DNA of 64,000 bases from JBOFDK01 sp051656485 (GTDB lineage: Bacteria > Bacillota > Clostridia > Lachnospirales > Cellulosilyticaceae): the NCBI GenBank assembly GCA_051656485.1, contig JBOGBZ010000004.1, positions 24,067 to 88,066 on the forward strand. The letters run 5' to 3'. The stretch's first letter is position 1, and every line of letters begins with the position of its first letter. Below are positions 33,268 through 42,948 of this stretch, piece by piece. The notes beneath the pieces were generated by a model. It searched no databases. It had not been told where the DNA came from and saw nothing but the letters and a program-made list of their open reading frames with translations. The position numbers and the translations under genes are program-made.

Positions 33268-36200
33268 TCATTCATTCTTCAATTTTTTAATAGCTTGTAA
33301 CGTATTTTTAATATAAGTCAGAACCTCTTTTTTATTTACTTGCTGGATATCCACTCGTAAAGTCATTTCCTTTCCAGATGTGAATTTCATCTTTCTTGGA
33401 TAAAGTTCAAGCACCTCTGGTAAATAGGTAGGGTTTAAGGATGCATCTGGTCTAAATTTGAAGAGCAGCTCTTTTGGTGTCTCTGCCACAAGTATAATAT
33501 CTAACTGATGTGCCGTCGCTTTCACAAGGGCAATATCCATCAGATTTTGTACGCTCTGAGGCATGGTTCCATAGCGATCTTCTAGTTCTTCTTGTACGTC
33601 ATAGTAATCTTTTTCTGTGAGAATACATGCAATCTTTTTGTAGATATCTAGCTTCTGCACTTCATCTACTATATATGCCACTGGAATATAAGCATCAATC
33701 TTCATCTCAATGGTCGTCTCAAAACTCTCTGTCATCACTTCGCCCTTTTGGAAAGCCACTGCCTCTTGAAGCATCTTACAATATAAATCGTAGCCAATGA
33801 CTTCCATATGTCCATGCTGATTGGCACCTAGTAAATTCCCTGCACCTCGAATCTCTAAGTCACGCATAGCAATCTTAAAGCCTGCACCTAACTGGGTGAA
33901 TTGCTTAATTGCCTGAAGCCTTTTTTCTGCAATTTCTTTTAAGACTTTGTCTTTTTTGTAGAGTAAGTACGCATAAGCTCCTTTGTTCGACCTTCCTACT
34001 CGCCCTCTTAATTGATAAAGCTGACTAAGCCCCATATGGTCTGCATCATTGATAATCATAGTATTTGCATTAGGTATATCCAGCCCTGTCTCTACGATGG
34101 TTGTACATACCAAGACATCTATCTCATGCTCCATATAGGCAATCATCATGTTTTCTAGTTCTCTCTCACTCATTTGTCCATGGGCAAATGCGACACGTGC
34201 ACTAGGAACCATCTTTTGAATTGCCGCTGCCTTTTCTTCTATATCTCGCACTTTATTGTGTAAGAAGTACACTTGCCCGCCTCGTGAAAGTTCACGATGG
34301 ATGGCGTCTTTAATAAAGTCTTCACTATACTCAAGTACATACGTCTGTACAGGTCGTCTTTCTAAAGGCGCCTCTTCTAATACACTCATATCTCTAATGC
34401 CTATCAGGCTCATATGAAGCGTCCTTGGAATCGGCGTTGCAGTAAGTGTCAGTACATCCACCTCTGTACGTATCTCTTTCAGCTTTTCTTTATGCTTGAC
34501 ACCAAAGCGTTGCTCTTCATCTATGATGACTAGTCCTAAGTCTCTGAACTTAACGTCCTTAGAGAGTAGCCTATGGGTTCCTATCACAATGTCTACTGTA
34601 CCCTTACGAATACCTTCTACCGTCTCTTTGATCTGCTTAGGCGTTCTAAAGCGTGAGAGTACACCGACAGATACTGGATAAGGTGCCATACGTTCAAAGA
34701 AACGCTGATAATGCTGCTGTGCTAGAATCGTCGTAGGTACAAGGTAAGCCACTTGCTTGTTGTTCTGTACAGCTTTAAAGGCTGCACGTATAGCGACCTC
34801 TGTCTTACCGAAGCCTACATCTCCACACACCAGTCTATCCATGATCTTGCCACTTTCCATATCCCCTTTTACTTCTTCTATTGCTTCTATCTGGTCACCT
34901 GTCTCTTCATAAGGGAACAACTCTTCAAACTCTCTTTGCCATACAGAGTCTTCATCATACACGAAGCCTCTATTATTTTGTCTTTCACTATAGAGTTTGA
35001 TAAGGTCTTTCGCTATATCTTGCACCGCACCTTTTACTTTGGCCTTAGATTTCTTCCAGTCACTAGTGCCTAGCTTACTTAGTTTTGGTGCCTTACCTTC
35101 TGGTCCTACGTATTTTTGTACCATATCCATCTGATTGATATGCACATACAAGGTAGAATCCCCTGCATATTCAATCTTTAGGTTGTCTCTAGCAACTCCT
35201 TCTACAACGATTTGTTCGATTCCTTTAAAGACACCAATACCATGATTTTCGTGTACCACATAGTCCCCTGGGGTAAGGTCTAAGAAGCTCTCGATTTTTA
35301 CACCCTTATGCTTTTTCTTAGCCTTTGTCTTTTTCTTCTCTTTTCCAAACAAATCCTTGTCTGCAATGACATAAAACCCTAAGTCTTCATAGACAAAGCC
35401 TTTTTCTAAGGACCCTTTAGCGATCACTACCTGACCTTTTTGCACTTCAAAGTCTAAGTTTTCACTATAACTTGTCGTAATCCCTCTTTCTTCTAGCTCA
35501 TCCATCAGTCTTTCTGCTTTTGCTTTGAGGCCTGCTAGTATGACGACACGCTTGCCGCCTGCTTTCCATTCTCTTATGTCTTTTTCTAGTAAATCCAAGT
35601 GCTTATAGAAAGTATTATTTTCGTACACTCTTAATGCCAATGCATTGTCTACCTTCTCACCTTTGATTTCACCTTCAAAGTTCATCATATAGATACGCTT
35701 GTACTTGCTGGTCTCATAAGTAATCTGGTCAGGATTAAAGATAAGTTCCATTTGCTTAGGTAGGATATGCCCATACTCTAATCTTTCTTTCATACTTTCT
35801 TCGTACTCACTAAAAGTTCGCTCACATTTTTCTATAATCTTAGTAGGTTCGTCAATATAAATAGTCGAGCCTTTAGGAATATAGTCAAGGATAGTTACTG
35901 TCTTTAATCCCGTATAAGGAATATAACTTTCCAGGCCCTTACTTTCTATACCTTCTTGGATTTGCTCTATATGTTCCTTCACTTGATCTTCAATACTTCT
36001 CGCACTGTCTTTCTTGCCTGCACTACGTAAGCGTTCCGCTGTTAACTTAAGCTCTTCTTTGATGGTCGGTATCGCTTGCTGAAGCACCCTCATAGGGAAG
36101 ATGATCTCTTCATTTGGACACAGCAAGAGACGCTCGATTTTCTCAATGGAGCGTTGTGAAGAAGGATTAAAGCTACGAATAGAGTCTACTTCATCATCCC

Positions 36201-36798
36201 ATAGTTCAATTCGGTAAGGATTCATGCTATTAGGTGGGTAGACATCTATAATCCCTCCACGAATGGCATATTGGCCGATCCCCTCTACTTTCCCTACTCT
36301 CTCATACCCTACCTCTAACATATAGGTAGCTAATTTCTTTACATCCACAACTTGTCCTTCTTTTATTTCCTTTTGGTATGAAAGCCAAGTTTCTTTTGGT
36401 GTTAAGGGGTTCATCAATGCCCCTACTGGTATGATGATAATGACATTTTGTTGCATAAGCATGGCTTCTATAATCTTCATGCGTTCTGCTGTGATATCCA
36501 TACTGTGTACATCCGCATTATAAAAGAGTATATCTCGTGCTGGATAGAGATATACTTCTTTGTCTTCATAAAGGAACTGTATGTCTTCATAAAGTTTTTT
36601 TGCACTTATTTCATCTTGGGTAATAATAATCGGAGAAGTGCCTGTAAAATGTGCAAGACTATAAATCAAGTGACCTTTACAAGCATCTACTGTATGAATG
36701 ACCTTACCTTTTCCTGTCTTCTTGAATCCTGTAATAAATGTATCTAAGCCCTCTAACTTACTGAGCCCCTCAACAAGTGCACGTCGTCTACATTTCAT
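33268..36798 (-). CDS. mfd: Transcription-repair coupling factor Mfd
   Basis: This 1176-residue translocase removes RNA polymerase stalled at DNA lesions and recruits UvrA. The UvrB-like N-terminal part (about 1-350), the CarD-like RNA polymerase interaction domain (DLTPGDYVVHENHGIGVFKGIE, about residue 510), helicase motif I GDVGFGKTEVAIRAAF, the DEEQRFGV box, LTATPIPRTL and QLRGRVGRS, and the C-terminal TRCF domain are all present. Length is standard. It starts 4 bp after the pth stop, so the two are cotranscribed. The ribosome site is weak. Confidence 0.98.
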   Translation of the reverse strand: MKCRRRALVEGLSKLEGLDTFITGFKKTGKGKVIHTVDACKGHLIYSLAHFTGTSPIIITQDEISAKKLYEDIQFLYEDKEVYLYPARDILFYNADVHSMDITAERMKIIEAMLMQQNVIIIIPVGALMNPLTPKETWLSYQKEIKEGQVVDVKKLATYMLEVGYERVGKVEGIGQYAIRGGIIDVYPPNSMNPYRIELWDDEVDSIRSFNPSSQRSIEKIERLLLCPNEEIIFPMRVLQQAIPTIKEELKLTAERLRSAGKKDSARSIEDQVKEHIEQIQEGIESKGLESYIPYTGLKTVTILDYIPKGSTIYIDEPTKIIEKCERTFSEYEESMKERLEYGHILPKQMELIFNPDQITYETSKYKRIYMMNFEGEIKGEKVDNALALRVYENNTFYKHLDLLEKDIREWKAGGKRVVILAGLKAKAERLMDELEERGITTSYSENLDFEVQKGQVVIAKGSLEKGFVYEDLGFYVIADKDLFGKEKKKTKAKKKHKGVKIESFLDLTPGDYVVHENHGIGVFKGIEQIVVEGVARDNLKIEYAGDSTLYVHINQMDMVQKYVGPEGKAPKLSKLGTSDWKKSKAKVKGAVQDIAKDLIKLYSERQNNRGFVYDEDSVWQREFEELFPYEETGDQIEAIEEVKGDMESGKIMDRLVCGDVGFGKTEVAIRAAFKAVQNNKQVAYLVPTTILAQQHYQRFFERMAPYPVSVGVLSRFRTPKQIKETVEGIRKGTVDIVIGTHRLLSKDVKFRDLGLVIIDEEQRFGVKHKEKLKEIRTEVDVLTLTATPIPRTLHMSLIGIRDMSVLEEAPLERRPVQTYVLEYSEDFIKDAIHRELSRGGQVYFLHNKVRDIEEKAAAIQKMVPSARVAFAHGQMSERELENMMIAYMEHEIDVLVCTTIVETGLDIPNANTMIINDADHMGLSQLYQLRGRVGRSNKGAYAYLLYKKDKVLKEIAEKRLQAIKQFTQLGAGFKIAMRDLEIRGAGNLLGANQHGHMEVIGYDLYCKMLQEAVAFQKGEVMTESFETTIEMKIDAYIPVAYIVDEVQKLDIYKKIACILTEKDYYDVQEELEDRYGTMPQSVQNLMDIALVKATAHQLDIILVAETPKELLFKFRPDASLNPTYLPEVLELYPRKMKFTSGKEMTLRVDIQQVNKKEVLTYIKNTLQAIKKLKNE

Positions 36799-36802
36799 CT
36801 GA

Positions 36803-37375
36803 TCACCGTCTTAATTTTCCATTATAGTTATTCATCGCTGTATCTACATCTTTTTTTATAATCATTTCTACAGCATCACTTACATCTTTAAGCCTTGGTC
36901 CTAATACTTTCATTTCTTCGTCTGAAAATCTTCCCAGTACATGATCTGCTAGATCCCAACCCGGTGGTTTCTCACCTACACCTACTTTGACACGTGGAAA
37001 TGCATCGCCCCCTAAGTGTTGGATAATGCTCTTAATACCATTATGACCACCAGCACTACCTGTCTTACGAATACGTAACTGTCCAACTTCTAGTGTTACA
37101 TCATCATATATTATAATTATATCTTTTGGTTCTATTTTATACCATGACCTTGCAGCACTGATGGCTTCTCCACTTAAATTCATATATGTCTGTGGCTTCA
37201 TAAGGACTACCTTTTCTCCAGCGATTGTGCCTTCACCTATTTCTGCCTTAAATTTATTTTTATTGATACTTATATTATAGTATTCAGCTATGCTATCAAC
37301 GACTTCAAAGCCGATATTATGCCTTGTGGCTGCATACTTCATTCCTGGATTTCCTAAGCCTACAACTAACTTCAT
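36803..37375 (-). CDS. pth: Peptidyl-tRNA hydrolase
   Basis: This 190-residue enzyme releases tRNA from prematurely dropped peptidyl-tRNA. Motifs are KLVVGLGNPGMKYAATRHNIGFEVVD with the catalytic His, the LMKPQTYMNLSGE segment, and IYDDVTLEVGQLRIRKTGSAGGHNGIKSI. It corresponds to Bacillus spoVC. It is followed immediately by mfd; the Bacillus fin gene normally between them is absent. Confidence 0.98.
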   Translation of the reverse strand: MKLVVGLGNPGMKYAATRHNIGFEVVDSIAEYYNISINKNKFKAEIGEGTIAGEKVVLMKPQTYMNLSGEAISAARSWYKIEPKDIIIIYDDVTLEVGQLRIRKTGSAGGHNGIKSIIQHLGGDAFPRVKVGVGEKPPGWDLADHVLGRFSDEEMKVLGPRLKDVSDAVEMIIKKDVDTAMNNYNGKLRR

Positions 37376-37438
37376 TGTTGTCTCCTTTGTATGTTCATTT
37401 TTACTTCTTTTTCATTATACTATATTTTTTCCCCATAC

Positions 37439-37470
37439 AAAAAGGGTTTAGACATAGCTAAACCCTTTTT
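37439..37470 (-). terminator. Terminator of prs
   Basis: AAAAAGGGTTTAG and CTAAACCCTTTTT form a 13-bp stem with a 6-nt loop just after the prs stop. Confidence 0.9.
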
Positions 37471-37482
37471 GTACTTTATTTA

Positions 37483-38439
37483 TTAATCAAATAATTTAGA
37501 AACTGATAAATCTTCATGTATACGACGAATAGCATCTCCAAAGATAGGAGCTACTGAAATTTCTTTGATCTTACTAATTTTCTTGTCTTCTGGAATAGCA
37601 ATTGTATTAAGGATTACTAATTCTTCAATGGCTGATGCTTCGATACGCGCCATAGCTGGGCCTGATAAAACACCGTGTGTACAACATGCATACACAGCTG
37701 TCGCGCCTCTTTCTCTAAGGGCATTCGCTGCATTACAGATTGTTCCTGCTGTATCAATCATATCATCAATTAAGATAACACGTTTACCATTTACATCACC
37801 AATGATGTTCATAATTTCAGAAACGTTAGCTTTTGGTCTTCTCTTATCGATAATCGCTAGAGGTATATCAAGTTTTGTTGCGAAAGATCTTACACGACCT
37901 ACGCTACCAAGGTCTGGTGATACTGCAACGACATCTTCTGTTTGACCTGCGAATTTTTCTGTGTAGTATTTTGTAAGTAATGGCATACCTACTAAATGAT
38001 CTAATGGAATATTGAAGAACCCTTGAATTTGTGCACAGTGTAAATCCATTGTTAAAACACGGTTTGCACCTGCTGTTTCAAGAATATCTGCTACAAGTTT
38101 AGAGCTGATTGGATCTCTGGCTCTTGTCTTTCTATCTTGTCTTGCATAACCATAGTATGGGATAACTGCTGTGATACGGCCTGCTGAAGCACGCTTCATC
38201 GCATCAATCATAATAAGTAATTCCATAAGATGCTCATTTGCTGGTGTTGATGTTGGTTGAATAATGTAAACATCGGTACCACGTACTTTTTCATCAATTT
38301 TAACAGATACCTCTGCATCGCTAAAACGAAGTATTTCTGATTTTCCAAGATTGATGTCTAAGCATCTTGCTATTTCCTTAGCTAACTCAGGGTGTGCATT
38401 TCCAGTGAACACTTTAATATCAGTGTAATTTCTAATCAT
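37483..38439 (-). CDS. prs: Ribose-phosphate pyrophosphokinase
   Basis: This 318-residue enzyme makes PRPP from ribose 5-phosphate and ATP for purine, pyrimidine and NAD synthesis. Motifs are FTGNAHPELAKEIA, the MELLIMIDAMKRASAGRITAVIPYYGYARQDRK catalytic region, and the PRPP loop GKRVILIDDMIDTAGT. It has a strong own promoter and terminator, so it can be expressed apart from glmU and pth. AAGGAGG precedes the ATG. Confidence 0.98.
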   Translation of the reverse strand: MIRNYTDIKVFTGNAHPELAKEIARCLDINLGKSEILRFSDAEVSVKIDEKVRGTDVYIIQPTSTPANEHLMELLIMIDAMKRASAGRITAVIPYYGYARQDRKTRARDPISSKLVADILETAGANRVLTMDLHCAQIQGFFNIPLDHLVGMPLLTKYYTEKFAGQTEDVVAVSPDLGSVGRVRSFATKLDIPLAIIDKRRPKANVSEIMNIIGDVNGKRVILIDDMIDTAGTICNAANALRERGATAVYACCTHGVLSGPAMARIEASAIEELVILNTIAIPEDKKISKIKEISVAPIFGDAIRRIHEDLSVSKLFD

Positions 38440-38485
38440 TTGATTAAGTCCTCCTTAAAATATATACGTCCAACAAGTCGACACC

Positions 38486-38515
38486 ATTATATCTCATTTG
38501 ATAGAGACATTGCAA
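38486..38515 (-). promoter_or_regulatory. Promoter of prs
   Basis: On minus TTGCAA (38510-38515) and TATAAT (38486-38491) are 18 bp apart. A short TCTC/GAGA inverted repeat lies in the spacer. Confidence 0.7.
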
Positions 38516-38568
38516 CTTTTATGCTGATTTTTATACACTTTTAGCAAAGTAATTTGGTATTTTTCGCT

Positions 38569-39933
38569 TTATTTTGACTGTTTTTTTGCTACCCAGCCTT
38601 CTTTATTCTCTTGTTTTGCTCTTGCAATACCAAGACTTTCTTTTGGTACGTCTTTCGTAATAGTCGATCCAGCTGCTGTATAAGCACCTTCTTCAACCAC
38701 TACTGGTGATACAAGATTTGTGTTGCATCCGATAAACGCATTATCTTTAACGATGGTCTTGTGTTTCTTCTTACCATCGTAATTCACAACGACTGTTCCA
38801 CATCCGAAGTTAACGTGACTTCCTACTTCTGCATCACCGATATATGTCAGATGAGATACCTTCGTGCCTTCACCAATAGAAGCATTCTTAATTTCTACAA
38901 AATCACCTATTTTTACGTTAGCACCAATACGGCTATTTGGTCGAAGATAAGCGAATGGTCCTATGTGTGCACCTTCACTTACTTCACTTTCTGTGATAAC
39001 GCTTGATTCAATATGCACACCGTTGCCAATGCTACTATTTTTTATCTTTGTATTGTATCCAATAAAGCATTCATCGCCAATACTTCCTGTACCTTGAATG
39101 ACACATCCTGGTTCGATAATTGTATCTTGGCCAATCTGAATACTTGGATCAATGTAAGTATTCTCTGGATCGATAAGTGTTACCCCATTATCCATATGTT
39201 TTTTATTGATACGTCTCTTCATAATAGCTGTTACTTCTGCAAGTTGTTCTCTTGAATTCACACCTAATATATCATCTGGTGTCGTAATAGCAATAGCGTC
39301 TACATTATGTCCTGCTTCTAGTAAAATCTCTATAGTATCTGTTAAGTAATATTCTTGTTGATTGTTGGTATTTGTAATTTTAGATAAAGCATACTTTAAA
39401 AGTGGTGCTTCAAAAACATACATACCCCCATTGATTTCTTTGATAAGCTTTTCGTCATCTGTTGCATCTTTTTGCTCTACGATTTTTACGAATTGCTTAC
39501 TTTCATCTCTCACAATACGGCCATATCCATGTGGTGTATCTACAAGTGCTGAAAGTACTGTCGCTGCATTACGTTTTTTGCGATGGAATGCGAGCATTTT
39601 TTCGATGGTTTCACCTGTAATAAGTGGTGTATCTCCGTATAAAATAATAACTTCGCCTTCATCACCGATAAAGTCTATGGCTTGCATAACTGCATGGCCT
39701 GTTCCTAATTGCTCAGCTTGTAATGCATAGCTGACACCTTCTCCAATTGCCTCTTTTACTTCTTCCGCTTTATGCCCAACAATCATGCATACGCTTGTTG
39801 CCCCTGCATATTTTGCCGCTTCAATTGGATAATATACTAAAGGTTTCCCAAATACTTGATGTAATACCTTTGATGTCTTAGACTTCATACGTGTGCCTTG
39901 CCCAGCTGCTAATATAATTGCCTTTGTTTTCAT
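38569..39933 (-). CDS. glmU: Bifunctional GlmU (N-acetylglucosamine-1-P uridyltransferase / glucosamine-1-P acetyltransferase)
   Basis: This 454-residue enzyme makes UDP-GlcNAc for peptidoglycan and other glycans. The N-terminal nucleotidyltransferase (1-230) has AIILAAGQGTRMKSKTSKVL and ILYGDTPLI. The C-terminal left-handed beta helix (about 250-454) has hexapeptide repeats and the acetyltransferase residues in YIGDAEVGSHVNFGCGTVVVNYDG. ATG at 39933 lies 11 nt after AAGG and is preferred to the GTG at 39942. It follows spoVG as in Bacillus. Confidence 0.98.
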   Translation of the reverse strand: MKTKAIILAAGQGTRMKSKTSKVLHQVFGKPLVYYPIEAAKYAGATSVCMIVGHKAEEVKEAIGEGVSYALQAEQLGTGHAVMQAIDFIGDEGEVIILYGDTPLITGETIEKMLAFHRKKRNAATVLSALVDTPHGYGRIVRDESKQFVKIVEQKDATDDEKLIKEINGGMYVFEAPLLKYALSKITNTNNQQEYYLTDTIEILLEAGHNVDAIAITTPDDILGVNSREQLAEVTAIMKRRINKKHMDNGVTLIDPENTYIDPSIQIGQDTIIEPGCVIQGTGSIGDECFIGYNTKIKNSSIGNGVHIESSVITESEVSEGAHIGPFAYLRPNSRIGANVKIGDFVEIKNASIGEGTKVSHLTYIGDAEVGSHVNFGCGTVVVNYDGKKKHKTIVKDNAFIGCNTNLVSPVVVEEGAYTAAGSTITKDVPKESLGIARAKQENKEGWVAKKQSK

Positions 39934-40024
39934 TATCTGCACATCCTTCCACTTTAATAGTAGTCTATCTCTCTTATTTTCTCATTTTATCCTCATATAT
40001 GCAACACTAATCCTTTTGCACAAT

Positions 40025-40067
40025 AAAAAGCACCCTGCTTATATAAATATAAGTAAGGTGCTTTTTT
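40025..40067 (-). terminator. Terminator after spoVG
   Basis: AAAAAGCACC and GGTGCTTTTT pair, with TTATAT/ATATAA-type inner pairing, just after the spoVG stop. Confidence 0.82.
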
Positions 40068-40068
40068 A

Positions 40069-40371
40069 TTATTCTTCGAATGCTGCTACTTCATCTTCTG
40101 TAACTTCATCGTCTGAAAGAAGTACCATTTCGTATTTCTCAAGTACTGTCTTTTGGATACGATCTCTTGTTTCAGAGTTAATTGGATGTGCAATGTCTCT
40201 GAATTCACCGTCTAAAGTCTTACGGCTTGGCATTGCGATGAAGCTGCCTTTGTCCCCTTCAATTACCTTGATATCATGAACGACAAATTCATTATCAAAA
40301 GTAACCGATACAACCGCTTTCATCTTTCCATCTTTGTTTATTTTTCTAACTCTGATATCTGTAATTTCCAT
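40069..40371 (-). CDS. spoVG: Septation regulator / RNA-binding protein SpoVG
   Basis: This 100-residue protein has the family sequence MEITDIRVRKINKDGKMKAVVSVTFD, VVHDIKVIEGDKGSFIAMPSRK and the RDRIQKTVLEKYE helix. It influences asymmetric septation and binds nucleic acids. The ATG at 40371 has an 8-nt spacer to GGAGGG; the ATG at 40377 is too close. It has a near-consensus sigmaA promoter rather than a visible sigma H one. Gene order purR...spoVG-glmU-prs is conserved. Confidence 0.98.
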   Translation of the reverse strand: MEITDIRVRKINKDGKMKAVVSVTFDNEFVVHDIKVIEGDKGSFIAMPSRKTLDGEFRDIAHPINSETRDRIQKTVLEKYEMVLLSDDEVTEDEVAAFEE

Positions 40372-40445
40372 TAGCATAACCCTCCTGTTTTTTAACCAAG
40401 CCTAGGCATCCCCATCCATAAGCTAACTGTCATATGATAATTTAG

Positions 40446-40474
40446 ATTATAAAACATTTTTAACAATTAATCAA
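40446..40474 (-). promoter_or_regulatory. Promoter of spoVG
   Basis: On minus TTGATT (40469-40474) and TATAAT (40446-40451) are 17 bp apart, about 75 bp before the start codon. Confidence 0.75.
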
Positions 40475-40500
40475 TATTATTTTACACTTTATTTATAAAA

Positions 40501-40530
40501 TTTACAGTAATTTGTTATTTATTCTGTAAA
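40501..40530 (-). terminator. Weak terminator after glgD
   Basis: A 7-bp stem TTTACAG/CTGTAAA is followed on minus by TTTTATAAATAAA. It lies 33 bp after the glgD stop. The rest of the 190-bp gap holds the spoVG promoter. Confidence 0.4.
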
Positions 40531-40562
40531 TTTATAAATAATCAGTGTATTCCTTTCTTAGC

Positions 40563-41675
40563 TTATACGATACTACGTTTGCAGATTACTAAAATATCAT
40601 CTTTACTTCCTATCACACGTTGTCCATCAGATACATATACTTGTTTATCTAAAATAGCGTTCTCGATCACAGCGCCTCTTCCAATGGTACACCCTTCCAT
40701 GATGATGGAATTTCTAACGATCGCATTTTCTCCTACGAATACTTTTCGGAAGAGTACAGAATGTTCTACCGTTCCATTGATAATATCTCCACCACTTATG
40801 ATGCTGTTAGAACTATTTGCATAATCATTGAATTTTGCTGGTGGCTCATCTTTTGCTTTCGTACAAATATGTGGATAGGTCTTGAAAAGTTGTGTTCGAA
40901 TCTCTGGATTTAAGCAGTCCATATTAATTTGATAATAAGATGCTATGTCTTTTAATGTTTTCCAGTAGCCTTCATACAGATATGCATAGATATTTAGTTT
41001 TCTTCGATAGCGCACAATGATATCATTTACGAAGCTATAACGTCCTTCTGACTCTAGTTCCTCTAAAAGATGAATGAGAAGTTCTCTTCCTATAACATAG
41101 ATACCTAGTGATGCTGTGGTATGCTGTGGCTCTAGAGGTTTTTCTTCAAAATCTATCATTTTATTATTTTCATCTAATCCAATAACGCCAAAGTCTCTCA
41201 CATCATCATAGTTATTAAAATCCTTGCACATGATAGTGATATCAGATTTTTTCTCTTCATGATACTTAATGACTTTAGTAAAGTCTATCTTTGAGATTTG
41301 TTCTCCTGATAAGATGACTACATAAGGTTCGTTACTTTTCTTCAAGAAATCAATGTTTTGATAAATCGCATCTGCTGTACCTTTAAAACTAAAGGTTTCT
41401 GAATTAATCATATGTGGGGTAAACATGTAGAGTCCTGTTTTCTTTCTTCCAAATCCCCACCATTTTGATGAACTAATATGGTCTACTAAGGATCTTGTAT
41501 TATGTTGTGAAATAACTGCTACTTTTTTAATTCCAGAGTTACTTAGGTTACTAAGCACAAAGTCAATTGCCCGATAAGAACCACCTACCGGAATCGCTGC
41601 TACGTTGCGTTGTACAGTTAATTCTCCTAATGTATTTCTTTTACCTCCCGCTAATACAATGCCTATTGCTTTCAT
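40563..41675 (-). CDS. glgD: Glucose-1-phosphate adenylyltransferase subunit GlgD
   Basis: This 370-residue protein is the GlgD paralog of ADP-glucose pyrophosphorylase. The nucleotidyltransferase domain (IGIVLAGGKRNTLGELT) has lost the conserved GxGxRL and its basic residues, as is usual in GlgD. A short C-terminal beta helix (about 285-365) follows. In Firmicutes GlgD is thought to be a non-catalytic partner that modulates GlgC. It starts 10 bp after glgC. No other glycogen genes are in the window. Confidence 0.95.
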   Translation of the reverse strand: MKAIGIVLAGGKRNTLGELTVQRNVAAIPVGGSYRAIDFVLSNLSNSGIKKVAVISQHNTRSLVDHISSSKWWGFGRKKTGLYMFTPHMINSETFSFKGTADAIYQNIDFLKKSNEPYVVILSGEQISKIDFTKVIKYHEEKKSDITIMCKDFNNYDDVRDFGVIGLDENNKMIDFEEKPLEPQHTTASLGIYVIGRELLIHLLEELESEGRYSFVNDIIVRYRRKLNIYAYLYEGYWKTLKDIASYYQINMDCLNPEIRTQLFKTYPHICTKAKDEPPAKFNDYANSSNSIISGGDIINGTVEHSVLFRKVFVGENAIVRNSIIMEGCTIGRGAVIENAILDKQVYVSDGQRVIGSKDDILVICKRSIV

Positions 41676-41685
41676 TGTGCACCCC

Positions 41686-42948
41686 CTAAACGATCAATGA
41701 ACGTCCGCTTTCTAATTTGCCGTTTTCATAATCCTCTTTTTGTGTATTACCACCTATTTCACAGTTTTTTCCTACTACAACATTAGCTGGCACATTGGTA
41801 TATGCTCCAACAGTTGTAATGCCACTGTAATAAATGTGTGGTTTTGTCTCATGAATCTTATTTTCTCCTTGCCCTATGTAAACATTTTCTCCTACAACAC
41901 TTCGTTCTGAGACGATGCAGCGTTCTAAGACCGCCCCTTGTTTGATGACTGTATCTTGCATAATGATAGAATTCGTAACAATAGCACCTTCTTCAATATG
42001 TACACGTGGTCCTAACACCGAGTTATAAACTTTCCCCTCTACTTCACAGCCTTCAGAGATAATTGATTTTTCAACCACTGCTGTTTCGCTGATGAATTGT
42101 GGTGGTTGATGATCGATATTGGTATAGATCTTCCAAAACTCATCATAAAGGTTGAACTCTGGTACAGTATGAGTAAGTTCCATATTTGCTTGCCAGTAGG
42201 CTTCTATCGTTCCGATATCTTTCCAATAGTCATTGAATGGGTAGGCATACACATTTTTCTCACCCTCTAGCATGCAAGGAATGATATGCTTGCCAAAGTC
42301 ACTATCTTCATGAATTTCATGATCTTCTATGAGGGCTTGTCTTAGAACCTTCCATGTGAAGATATAGATGCCCATAGACGCTAGATTGCTTTTAGGATTT
42401 GCTGGCTTTTCTTCAAACTCTACAATACGCTTTTCTTCGTTGGTATTCATAATGCCAAATTGCTTTGCATCTTCCCAGTCTACTTCTAAGACTGCAATGG
42501 TTGCATCTGCATTTTTTTCCTTATGATAATCCAACATCTTACTGTAATCCATCTTATACACATGATCCCCTGATAAAATCAGTACATATTCTGGATTATA
42601 GCTATCTATAAAACGGATATTTTGATAAATAGCATTGGCTGTTCCTGAGTACCATTCCCCTTGGTTCCCCTTTACGAAAGGTGATAAAATAGTTACCCCT
42701 TCATTACTTCTATCTAAATCCCAAGGTATACCTATCCCTATGTGTTTAGTTAAAAGTAATGGTTCGTACTGTGTAAGTACACCTACTGAGTAAATCCCTG
42801 AATTGATACAGTTGCTTAGTGGAAAGTCTATGATTCTGTATTTTCCGCCAAACATAACTGCTGGCTTAGCAATCTCTTTTGTTAAGACTCCAAGCCTACT
42901 ACCTTGTCCTCCGGCAAGTAACATTGCCATCATTTCTGTTTTATTCAT
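41686..42948 (-). CDS. glgC: Glucose-1-phosphate adenylyltransferase GlgC
   Basis: This 420-residue enzyme makes ADP-glucose for glycogen (granulose in clostridia). Catalytic features are LLAGGQGSRLGVLTKEIAKPAVMFGGKYRIIDF, ILSGDHVYKMDY, and FEEKPANPKS. A C-terminal left-handed beta helix (about 300-400) carries allosteric sites. GGAGGGG precedes the ATG. It is translated with glgD and probably supplies storage glycogen before sporulation; that is inference from position and family biology. Confidence 0.97.
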   Translation of the reverse strand: MNKTEMMAMLLAGGQGSRLGVLTKEIAKPAVMFGGKYRIIDFPLSNCINSGIYSVGVLTQYEPLLLTKHIGIGIPWDLDRSNEGVTILSPFVKGNQGEWYSGTANAIYQNIRFIDSYNPEYVLILSGDHVYKMDYSKMLDYHKEKNADATIAVLEVDWEDAKQFGIMNTNEEKRIVEFEEKPANPKSNLASMGIYIFTWKVLRQALIEDHEIHEDSDFGKHIIPCMLEGEKNVYAYPFNDYWKDIGTIEAYWQANMELTHTVPEFNLYDEFWKIYTNIDHQPPQFISETAVVEKSIISEGCEVEGKVYNSVLGPRVHIEEGAIVTNSIIMQDTVIKQGAVLERCIVSERSVVGENVYIGQGENKIHETKPHIYYSGITTVGAYTNVPANVVVGKNCEIGGNTQKEDYENGKLESGRSLIV

